From an uncultured Sphingomonas sp. (GTDB lineage Bacteria > Pseudomonadota > Alphaproteobacteria > Sphingomonadales > Sphingomonadaceae), in the NCBI GenBank assembly GCA_902806295.1, contig CADCWB010000102.1, forward strand, positions 1-6,215: a stretch of 6,215 bases of DNA. Reading direction: 5' to 3'. The position numbers and the translations under genes are program-made. The notes beneath the pieces are model-generated. The model ran no database searches. It was not told where the DNA came from and saw nothing but the letters and a program-made list of their open reading frames with translations. Below are positions 1-6,098 of the stretch, in pieces; position 1 is the first letter of the stretch; the number at the start of each line of letters is the position of its first letter.

Positions 1-1053
1 ACCTTCACCGGGCCGACTGCGGCTCTCGGCTTGCCCTTCCGGCAGGCTGCCGAGCTTTTCCCGAACGCGATCGGCGGCAGGCCGGTCAAGTGGATCATCC
101 TCGACGACGGCGGCGATCCCGGGAACGCTGTCAAGAACGCCCGCCGTTTCGTCGACGAGGAGCGGGTCGACGCGATCCTGGGCTCAACCTCGCCCCCAAC
201 CGCGGCGGCCATCATCGATATCGCGACCGAAGCTCGGACACCGCAGATCTCCCTCGCCCCGATCATGATCCCTGAGGCGAAGAAGGCTTGGATTTTCAGC
301 ATTCCGCAGCCCGTTCCCGTGATGGTCTCCGCCGTCGTTGACGACATGGCCAGCAAGGGTTTCAAGAACGTTGGCTACATCGGCTTCACGGACGGGTGGG
401 GAGACCAGAACTACGCCGCTCTCACCGAACTAGGTGGTGCAAAGGGCATCAAGGTGGTGGGGAACGAGCGTTACAACCGGGTTGACAGCTCGGTCACGGC
501 TCAGGCGCTCAAGATTTTCTCTCAGAAACCCGACGCGGTGTTCATAGGCGCGAGCTCGACCCCGGCGGTGCTTCCGCACCGCGCGCTGGCGGACCTCGGT
601 TACTCAGGGCAGGTCTACCACTCGCACGGCAGCGTCTCGAAGCCAGTACTGGACGCCGGCGGGAAGGCGCTTGATGGCAGCATCGCGCCGACGGGTCCCG
701 TCATTGTCGCCGACGAATTGCCCGACAACCACCCCACGAAGAAGACGGCGCTGGAGTTCATCGCTCTTTACGAAGGAAAGTTTGGCCGGGGGACACGCAA
801 CCCGTTCGCCGGCTACAGCTGGGACAGCATGCTCGTTCTCAGCGCTGCCATCCCGCATGCGTTGAAGGACGGCGAACCAGGAACCCTAGAGTTCCGGGAC
901 GCCCTGCGTCGTTCCCTCGAAGTGGGTCGCGAGATGCCTGGCACGCACGCCGTGTATCGCCACACGGCCCAGGACCACTATGGGGTGGACGCCCGTGCTC
1001 GGGTGCTGGTGTCCGTGAAGAACGGCAGCTTCCGCGTCATTCCCGTCCCGTAA
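1..1053 (+). CDS. ABC transporter periplasmic substrate-binding protein, Liv/HAAT type, RPA1789(CouP)-like (5' partial)
   Basis: This is the periplasmic receptor that would capture the substrate and deliver it to the membrane permeases encoded just downstream. The frame is open to the first base, so the signal peptide and true start lie outside the window; the TTG at 31 is not the start, because family-like sequence (TGPTAALGLP) precedes it. About 350 residues are present, ending in TAA at 1051-1053. Type I periplasmic-binding features are visible: the N-terminal TGP...LG motif, a LDDGGDP segment followed by NA..NARR, and a GSTSPPTAAAIIDIA stretch. The C-terminal lobe has GFTDGWGDQNY, NERY and PDAVFIGA. 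Motifs such as IGST, GTHAVY and the D-H-x-G-x-D-x-RARV ending resemble, from memory, the R. palustris RPA1789/CouP group, which binds lignin-derived aromatic acids. Family assignment is firm; an aromatic ligand is an inference. The next gene starts 23 nt later. Confidence 0.93.
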   Translation, partial: TFTGPTAALGLPFRQAAELFPNAIGGRPVKWIILDDGGDPGNAVKNARRFVDEERVDAILGSTSPPTAAAIIDIATEARTPQISLAPIMIPEAKKAWIFSIPQPVPVMVSAVVDDMASKGFKNVGYIGFTDGWGDQNYAALTELGGAKGIKVVGNERYNRVDSSVTAQALKIFSQKPDAVFIGASSTPAVLPHRALADLGYSGQVYHSHGSVSKPVLDAGGKALDGSIAPTGPVIVADELPDNHPTKKTALEFIALYEGKFGRGTRNPFAGYSWDSMLVLSAAIPHALKDGEPGTLEFRDALRRSLEVGREMPGTHAVYRHTAQDHYGVDARARVLVSVKNGSFRVIPVP

Positions 1054-1076
1054 AGGCAGGAAAACGCGCGGACGAT

Positions 1077-2135
1077 ATGAACGTCACGATCGCGCTCCTG
1101 CTTGCGCAGGATGGCCTGAGCAACGGCGTGATCTACGCGTTGCTCGCCATCTCGATCCTGCTCGTTTTCCTGATCACGCGCGTCCTCCTGGTTCCGCAGG
1201 GCGAGTTCGTGGTCCTCGCCGCGCTGACGATGGTGCAGTTACAGAAAGGCGCGGGCCCGAGCGTGATCTGGCTCCTCCTCGCGCTCGCGGTCACCGCGGC
1301 CTCGATGTCGAGTCTACGCGCTTGGCGGACAGGGGAGTGGCGCCGCCTGCCAGCGGTTCTCGCCTTCACGCTTGGCGCTGTCCTGTTCGGGGCGGCGGCC
1401 TCCGCGACACCACTGCTGACGACCGCCGGCGCCGCGCCACATTTTGCGCTCACCACCATGGCGACCCTGGTGCTCGTGGCCCCGCTCGGGCCACTGCTCT
1501 ACTGGTCGGCGTTCGAAGGGATCGCGCGGGCCTCGATCCTGACCCTGCTCTTCGCGGCAGTGGCCGTCCACTACGTGCTCCAGGGGTCGATGCTGCCGCT
1601 CTTCGGACCGGAAGGTTTCCAGGCGGAGGCGCTCATCAGCGGACGGGTTGATGTCGGATTCACGCGCGTTTCCCTGCAGCTCCTTCTCCTCTGCGCCATC
1701 TTCGTCGCAACCGTCGGCGCCCTTTGGATGTTCATCGGCCGCACTATCGCGGGCAAGATCCTGAGGGCAACCGCGGTGAACGCGCGCGGGGCGCGCATCG
1801 TCGGCATCCGGCCGGAGACGTCCGGCGCCATCGCGTTCGGGCTGGCGTCGCTGATTGGCGCCGTCTCGGGCGTACTCATCGCACCCCTCACAACTCTTTA
1901 CTACGACTCGGGTTTCCTCCTGGCGCTCAAAGGGTTTGTCGGCGCGGTGACCGGGGGTCTTGCGAGCTTTCCGCTGGCAGCCGCGGGCTCTCTCCTCATC
2001 GGCGTGCTCGAGGCGATGTTCTCGTTCCAGTTCTCCGCCCTCAAAGACAGCCTCGTCTTCGCCGCGCTGCTGCCGATCCTGCTCATTCTCTCGACCCGGC
2101 AGCTCTCAGACCGTGACACGGAGGCGGAGGAATGA
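1077..2135 (+). CDS. LivH-type ABC transporter permease (long variant)
   Basis: This is an inner-membrane permease of the branched-chain amino acid (HAAT) importer family, 352 residues, predicted to form half of the translocation channel with the LivM part of the next gene. Hydrophobic segments lie at about residues 15-35, 42-56, 62-78, 92-110, 123-142, 151-167, 199-220, 250-270, 282-308 and 325-340. The cytoplasmic coupling (EAA-like) loop is seen at about 226-246 (GKILRATAVN...IVGI), followed by the typical AFGLASLIGAVSGVLIAP helix. It is longer than E. coli LivH (about 308 residues); the extra length sits around residues 80-130 and seems to add hydrophobic sequence. The usual FAHGE motif reads VPQGEF here (residues 39-44), and GGIGS reads GGLAS. 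Both seem to be subfamily traits rather than damage. The ATG at 1077 is preceded only by a distant AGGCAGG (1054-1060). The stop overlaps the next start as ATGA. Confidence 0.93.
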   Translation: MNVTIALLLAQDGLSNGVIYALLAISILLVFLITRVLLVPQGEFVVLAALTMVQLQKGAGPSVIWLLLALAVTAASMSSLRAWRTGEWRRLPAVLAFTLGAVLFGAAASATPLLTTAGAAPHFALTTMATLVLVAPLGPLLYWSAFEGIARASILTLLFAAVAVHYVLQGSMLPLFGPEGFQAEALISGRVDVGFTRVSLQLLLLCAIFVATVGALWMFIGRTIAGKILRATAVNARGARIVGIRPETSGAIAFGLASLIGAVSGVLIAPLTTLYYDSGFLLALKGFVGAVTGGLASFPLAAAGSLLIGVLEAMFSFQFSALKDSLVFAALLPILLILSTRQLSDRDTEAEE

Positions 2136-3913
2136 GCCCGCAGCCGCTTGTCATCGCAGGCACTGCGCTGCCCCTGATCGCAGCGCTCGCCGCCCTCGCG
2201 ATCCCCGACTACTGGGTGACGCTTCTCACCTACGCGGGCATGAGTGCGGTCCTCTGCATCGGGCTTGTCATGATGACGGGCTACGGGGGGATCACCTCCT
2301 TCGGACAGGCGGCCTTCGCCGGCATCGCCGCCTACGCGACGGCGATCTTGACTACTGGTCTCGCCCTCTCCCCTTGGCTCGGGCTGTTGACCGGGCTTGC
2401 GCTCGCCGTCGCGTCCGCATTCGTGATCGGCTGGATCACTGTCCGCCTTTCCGGCCATTATCTGGTGCTTGGGACGTTCGCGTGGGGCATCAGCCTCTTC
2501 TACGCCTTCGCCAACGTGGAGGGCCTCGGCGGGTACAACGGGATCGGCGGCGTCCCGGGGCTGTTCGGCGGCAGCCGGCTCCTCTTCAATGCCCTCGTTT
2601 GGGCCTTCGTGGCGGTTGCGCTGCTCGGAGCTGTGCGCGTGCTCGACAGCCGTATCGGCCGGGCTATCCGGGCGGCCCCCTCGAAAGCCATGGCCGAAAG
2701 CTTCGGCGTGGATACGGCCACCGCGAAGCTCACGGTTTTCGTCCTCGCCGCCGCGCTCGCGGGAGCCGCGGGTTGGCTGCAGGCGCACTACCTGCGCATA
2801 GTCAATCCGGGTCCATTCCACCTGAACGCCAGCGTGGAATACCTTTTCATGACGATCATTGGCGGCGTGGGCAGCCTCCTCGGCGCCATCGTCGGCGCGA
2901 CGGCCGTGACCGTCGCCAAGAGCTGGCTCCAGACCTCCGTGCCCGCTCTGCTCGGGTCGGGCTTCAACCTGGAAGGGGTCGTCTTCGGCCTACTGGTCCT
3001 CGGGCTTCTCCAGGCCGCGCCGCGTGGCATGACCGCCCTCCTCCCGGCCAGCTTCGCATTGCGTCCCCGTGGGAGTCGCCGCTCCGAAACGCGTTTGCCC
3101 CCGAGAGCTAAGCCCGCAGCTACGCAGTCGGTGCTGGCGCTCCGGTCGGTCTCGAAGCACTTCAGCGGTGCGCAGGCCCTGGATCGCGTCTCTCTCGACC
3201 TGAACGCCGGCGAAATCCTTGCGCTGGTTGGTCCCAATGGTGCGGGCAAGAGCACGCTCTTCAATGCGATCACCGGACTCTCGCCCGCGAGCAACGGGAC
3301 CGTCGCCCTCTTGGGAGAGGACGTGACCCGCCTCCCCGCCCGGGCTATCGCGCGTCGGGGTCTCGCGCGGACGTTCCAGCACGCGCATCTGCGCCCGGAG
3401 ATGACCGTGATCGAAAACGTCTCTCTGGGCGCGCATACGAGGACAGCACAGGGCGTGGCAGCGGCCCTGCTCGGCCGCGACCGCCCTGAGGAGTCCCGGA
3501 TCTTCGGGGAAGCCCGTGGCTGCCTTGCCGAGCTCGGGGTCGCGGAGTTCGCAAACGCCCGCACCGGAACGCTGTCGCTGGGCAGCCAGCGCCTGGTCGA
3601 GGTTGCCCGCGCCGTTGCCTGTGATCCCATCGCCCTGCTTCTCGACGAGCCCGCCGCGGGGCTCAGAGCCGAAGAGAAGCAGCACCTTGCGAACGCCATC
3701 GTCGCCATGCGCGATCGTGGCATAGCGATTCTGGTCGTCGAACACGACCTCGATTTCGTGGCCAATGTGGCAGATCGGGTCGTGGTCCTCGACTTCGGGA
3801 CCGTGATCGCGCAAGGCACACCTGACGAGATCGTGCGCGATCCGCGGGTCATCGCAGCGTATCTCGGGCAAGCGGAGGTCTCAGGCGATGTCGCCCGTGC
3901 TCTTCACCACTGA
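2132..3913 (+). CDS. LivM-LivG fusion: ABC transporter permease/ATP-binding protein
   Basis: One 593-residue chain joins a LivM-type permease (about residues 1-300) to a LivG-type ATPase (about 333-583). Permease evidence: multiple hydrophobic helices, the LivM signature region around MMTGYGGITSFGQAAF (47-62), an EAA-like loop at 176-193 and an IIGGVGSLLGAIVGA helix (242-256). A basic, proline-rich linker of about 35 residues (298-333) follows. ATPase evidence: Walker A GPNGAGKST (367-375, K373), Q-loop Q416, ABC signature LSLGSQR (481-487), Walker B ending in D505-E506, and switch H538. The signature differs from the commoner LSYGQQR, and the D-loop reads GLRAEE instead of GLNPxE. All catalytic residues are kept, so both halves look functional. 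No stop interrupts the junction. An in-frame GTG at 3131 is the best candidate for a separate LivG start, but no convincing ribosome site precedes it. GAGG at 2121-2124 supports the ATG, which overlaps the livH stop. Confidence 0.95.
   Translation: MSPQPLVIAGTALPLIAALAALAIPDYWVTLLTYAGMSAVLCIGLVMMTGYGGITSFGQAAFAGIAAYATAILTTGLALSPWLGLLTGLALAVASAFVIGWITVRLSGHYLVLGTFAWGISLFYAFANVEGLGGYNGIGGVPGLFGGSRLLFNALVWAFVAVALLGAVRVLDSRIGRAIRAAPSKAMAESFGVDTATAKLTVFVLAAALAGAAGWLQAHYLRIVNPGPFHLNASVEYLFMTIIGGVGSLLGAIVGATAVTVAKSWLQTSVPALLGSGFNLEGVVFGLLVLGLLQAAPRGMTALLPASFALRPRGSRRSETRLPPRAKPAATQSVLALRSVSKHFSGAQALDRVSLDLNAGEILALVGPNGAGKSTLFNAITGLSPASNGTVALLGEDVTRLPARAIARRGLARTFQHAHLRPEMTVIENVSLGAHTRTAQGVAAALLGRDRPEESRIFGEARGCLAELGVAEFANARTGTLSLGSQRLVEVARAVACDPIALLLDEPAAGLRAEEKQHLANAIVAMRDRGIAILVVEHDLDFVANVADRVVVLDFGTVIAQGTPDEIVRDPRVIAAYLGQAEVSGDVARALHH
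3874..3878 (+). promoter_or_regulatory. Ribosome binding site for the LivF-type gene
   Basis: GGAGG lies 9 nt before the ATG at 3888, inside the 3' end of the LivM-LivG gene. It fixes that ATG as the start and means the two genes overlap by 26 nt in different frames. Confidence 0.75.
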
Positions 3914-4637
3914 GTTCGAGGTCCGCTACGGCGCGAACTTCGCGGTCCGGGGTGTAACACTCACCGTCGCCCGAGGCGAAATCACCACAATCATCGGAGC
4001 GAATGGCGCCGGGAAAACCAGTTTGCTGGCGGGCCTTGCGGGCTTCGAACGGCGGCGGGGCCTTATCCAGTTCGACGGACGAGACATCAGCCGCGCGAGC
4101 CCGGAAGACAACGCGCGGGCGGGCCTGATCTTGGTTCCCGAGACACGCGATCTCTTCGCCTCGATGAGCGTGCGAGACAACCTGCTGCTCGGTGCTGCAC
4201 TCGGTCGTCCGCGCTTGCGCGATGACACCGCGCAGCAGCTCGAATGCGTTCTGACCCGCTTTCCACCGCTGGCTGCAAGACAGCAGCAGCATGCGGGAAC
4301 CCTCTCCGGAGGCGAGCGACAGATGCTTGCCCTCGGACGCGCGCTGATGGGCCGGCCGAAGCTGCTCATGCTGGACGAGCCTTCGCTCGGCCTCGCGCCG
4401 AACCTCGTGCAGCAGATGTTCAAATGGATCGCCGCCCTCAAGGCGGAGGGCACCTCTATCCTCCTGGTCGAACAGAATGCCCGAATGGCGCTTACCGTCG
4501 CCGAACATGCCTACGTGATGGAGCACGGGCAGCTTTCGACCCGAGAAAGAGCAGGCAGGCTTGCGGCTCAAGGGGACATCGCAGCCCGGTACCTCGGCCG
4601 CCGCACTCGGCGAGCCGCAACCGTGGAGCTGAAATGA
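3888..4637 (+). CDS. livF: LivF-type ABC transporter ATP-binding protein
   Basis: This is the second cytoplasmic ATPase of the importer, expected to pair with the LivG domain of the preceding fusion and power uptake; 249 residues against about 237 for E. coli LivF. Motifs in order: Walker A GANGAGKTS (37-45, K43), the LivF-typical VPETRDLF segment where Q-loop function resides, signature LSGGERQ (139-145), Walker B LLMLDEP with D163-E164, and EQNA in the switch region, where LivF proteins normally carry Q instead of H. The VPExR and EQNA motifs distinguish it from LivG. The C-terminus (about 235-249) is basic and slightly longer than usual. The start overlaps the upstream gene by 26 nt with a good GGAGG. 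Its TGA overlaps the ATG of the MarR gene, so the regulator is probably translated by coupling. Confidence 0.95.
   Translation: MSPVLFTTEFEVRYGANFAVRGVTLTVARGEITTIIGANGAGKTSLLAGLAGFERRRGLIQFDGRDISRASPEDNARAGLILVPETRDLFASMSVRDNLLLGAALGRPRLRDDTAQQLECVLTRFPPLAARQQQHAGTLSGGERQMLALGRALMGRPKLLMLDEPSLGLAPNLVQQMFKWIAALKAEGTSILLVEQNARMALTVAEHAYVMEHGQLSTRERAGRLAAQGDIAARYLGRRTRRAATVELK
4625..4628 (+). promoter_or_regulatory. Ribosome binding site for the MarR-type gene
   Basis: GGAG lies 5 nt before the ATG at 4634, inside the end of livF. It supports this start over the much longer in-frame reading that extends back to 4244 through livF. Confidence 0.6.
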
Positions 4638-5185
4638 CCGAGCTGTCGCCGAAGGTTACGCAAGCTACAACAAGGGCCGGTGTCGAAGGGCTCGGCAAGC
4701 AATTCGGGGAGACGGCCGAGGAGGTAGCGCTGTTCGAGTTCCAGCACGCTGCCCTGTGCTACATAGAGGCCTTCCAGCGGCACGTTGCCCGGCAGCTCAT
4801 CGCGATCACCGGGGACACGAGCCTTTCGGCTCAGGACTGCATCATCCTGCACGCAATCCGGCTTGGGCAGCGGCCCAAGAGCATCACGGACGTGCAGCAT
4901 TTCCTAAACCGCCGCGACGTGGCGAACGTGCAGTACAGCGTGAAGAAGCTGATCAAAGCGGGCCTGGTGGAGAGAGCACCGCGGGACGCGGGGCGAGGGA
5001 CTTCGTACCGCCTGACCGCCGAGGGTCAGCGCGTTTCGGAGATCTACGTTGGCAATCGCAAGCGGCTTGTGAGGGACGTGCTGCACGGCCGCAACGGCTT
5101 CCAGGAGGAAGCAGAAGTAGCGACGCGCCTGCTCATGTCGCTGACCGGCATATTTGACCACCTCTCTCGGGCGGATCGCGCATGA
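4634..5185 (+). CDS. MarR-family winged helix-turn-helix transcriptional regulator
   Basis: A 183-residue cytoplasmic DNA-binding protein, within or slightly above the usual MarR size. Residues 33-60 form a hydrophobic, probably dimer-forming helix. The winged helix spans about 64-130: LSAQDCIILHAI (64-75), a helix with SITDVQHFL (83-91), the probable recognition helix RRDVANVQYSVKKLIKAGLV (93-112), and a wing at about 113-128 (ERAPRDAGRGTSYRLT). A C-terminal helix (about 131-180) would complete the dimer interface. MarR proteins usually repress nearby operons and release DNA on binding a small, often phenolic, ligand; control of this operon is therefore likely but inferred. The start at 4634 is set by the ATGA overlap with livF and by GGAG. 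The in-frame extension upstream lies wholly within livF and is not credible. The stop overlaps the hydrolase start. No operator is visible in the window's short gaps. Confidence 0.88.
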   Translation: MTELSPKVTQATTRAGVEGLGKQFGETAEEVALFEFQHAALCYIEAFQRHVARQLIAITGDTSLSAQDCIILHAIRLGQRPKSITDVQHFLNRRDVANVQYSVKKLIKAGLVERAPRDAGRGTSYRLTAEGQRVSEIYVGNRKRLVRDVLHGRNGFQEEAEVATRLLMSLTGIFDHLSRADRA

Positions 5186-6078
5186 GCAGGCAGTCAGAGG
5201 TCCAAAGCACGGCCGTGGTCTATCTCGAGTACGACCAAAACGCGCTTGATCGCGCGTACGATCAGCGCGCCTGGGTGTCCGATGCGGCTGCGCGGATCGA
5301 AGGGTTCGCGACTCGCAGCGCAGCTGTTCGCGCTGCCCACCGCTACCACGCCGATCTCGCCTATGGCAACGGTCCCGACGAACGGCTGGACTGGTTTCCC
5401 ACAGACGCACGGCGAGCGCCGATCCATATCCACCTGCACGGAGGGGCTTGGCGCGCCTTGACAAAGGACGATGTGTCCTTCGCCGCCCCGGCCTTCACGG
5501 CCGCGAACGTGCATTACGTCGTACCCAGCTTCACCAACCTTCCGGACGTGCGCCTGCCCGACATGGTGGCGCAAACAGCTGCCGCAGTGGCCTTCGTTTT
5601 TCGCAATGCGGGAAGGTTCAGCGGGGATCCGAACCGCGTCTTCATCTCGGGGCACTCGTCTGGTGCACATCTCTGCGCTGTCCTGATCACGCGCGATTGG
5701 GTGGCAGACGGACTGCCGGCGGATGTCCTTAAAGGGGCGCTTTGCATTGCCGGCAGCTACGACCTCGAGCCCGTCCTGCTGAGTGCGCGGCGGAACTACA
5801 TCAGCCTTGACAGGGCGGAGCTCGTGCAACTCAGCCCCATTCGCCACGTGGCTGCTGCCAAATGCCCGGTTGCCGTAGCTTATGGCGGGCGGGAAAGTCC
5901 CGAGTTCATCCGGCAAGCGAAGGCGTTTGCCGCCGCGCTCCGCGACGCCGGCCGCAACGTCGATCTGATCCACCTTGAACTGGCCGACCACTTCCGGATG
6001 GCCGACCTGTTGGGTGAGGCGGGCAGCCCCATCCACAAGGCTGCTCTATCCCAGATCTCAACCCGACCCAACGTCTAA
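5182..6078 (+). CDS. Alpha/beta hydrolase, arylformamidase (AFMID/KynB)-like
   Basis: A 298-residue hydrolase with no signal peptide, so probably cytoplasmic. The oxyanion-hole motif HGGAW is at residues 86-90. The nucleophile elbow GHSSG (157-161) gives Ser159, followed by AH as in the usual GHSAGAH. The catalytic His is probably H270 in ADHFRM. The acid region reads YGGRESPEFIRQ (234-245), and the acid is probably E238. The N-terminal ALDRAYDQRAW (21-31) and the PEF.RQ motif both recall kynurenine formamidase and its relatives, which cleave N-formyl or ester bonds. True kynurenine formamidase activity is not shown: no other kynurenine-pathway gene is present, and the family includes general esterases. 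Beside a probable aromatic-acid importer, it may act on the imported compound. Its ATG overlaps the regulator's stop as ATGA with only a weak GGGCGGA (5169-5175) upstream, suggesting translational reinitiation. Confidence 0.85.
   Translation: MSRQSEVQSTAVVYLEYDQNALDRAYDQRAWVSDAAARIEGFATRSAAVRAAHRYHADLAYGNGPDERLDWFPTDARRAPIHIHLHGGAWRALTKDDVSFAAPAFTAANVHYVVPSFTNLPDVRLPDMVAQTAAAVAFVFRNAGRFSGDPNRVFISGHSSGAHLCAVLITRDWVADGLPADVLKGALCIAGSYDLEPVLLSARRNYISLDRAELVQLSPIRHVAAAKCPVAVAYGGRESPEFIRQAKAFAAALRDAGRNVDLIHLELADHFRMADLLGEAGSPIHKAALSQISTRPNV
5241..5269 (+). repeat. Imperfect inverted repeat / possible hairpin in the 5' part of the hydrolase gene
   Basis: The left arm CGCGCTTGATCG (5241-5252) and right arm CGATCAGCGCG (5259-5269) are complementary over 11 base pairs with one bulged T, separated by the 6-nt loop CGCGTA. 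It lies about 60-88 nt inside the hydrolase gene. It could form an RNA hairpin or be a dyad DNA-binding site. It also encodes a family-conserved segment (ALDRAYDQR), so it may be a by-product of protein sequence and GC-rich codon choice. It has no trailing T-run and is not an intrinsic terminator. Confidence 0.5.
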
Positions 6079-6086
6079 GACGACCC

Positions 6087-6092
6087 AAGGAG
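6087..6092 (+). promoter_or_regulatory. Strong ribosome binding site for the VOC gene
   Basis: AAGGAG sits 6 nt before the ATG at 6099 in the 20-nt gap after the hydrolase stop. It is the strongest Shine-Dalgarno sequence in the window, and it sets the start of the short partial gene. Confidence 0.85.
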
Positions 6093-6098
6093 ATACCC

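Noticed and set aside
31..33. TTG as the start of the substrate-binding protein
   Set aside because: The frame is open to base 1 and residues before it match the binding-protein family, so the gene is simply truncated by the window edge.
1054..1076. Possible promoter, operator or attenuator between the binding-protein and permease genes
   Set aside because: The gap is only 23 nt, with no dyad, no T-run and no recognisable -10/-35 pair.
1901..2821. A 306-codon minus-strand open frame across the livH/livM junction
   Set aside because: Its low-complexity, charged translation (Glu/Arg/Gly-rich) spans two real genes and has no domain or ribosome site; it is a GC-skewed shadow.
1960..3111. A 383-codon plus-strand open frame overlapping LivH and LivM in another frame
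   Set aside because: Its very arginine-rich translation has no known motif, and both overlapped genes are clear transporter genes.
2788..3852. A 354-codon open frame on the minus strand opposite the LivM-LivG gene
   Set aside because: It lies antisense to a gene with intact permease and ATPase motifs, and its arginine/serine/proline-rich translation has no recognisable domain. It is a shadow frame of GC-rich coding sequence.
4244..4633. An N-terminal extension of the MarR gene back into livF
   Set aside because: The extension would be an arginine-rich out-of-frame reading of livF. The ATGA overlap and GGAG at 4625 favour the ATG at 4634.
5194..6036. A 280-codon minus-strand open frame opposite the hydrolase
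   Set aside because: It lies antisense to a hydrolase with a full set of catalytic motifs, and its translation shows no recognisable family.
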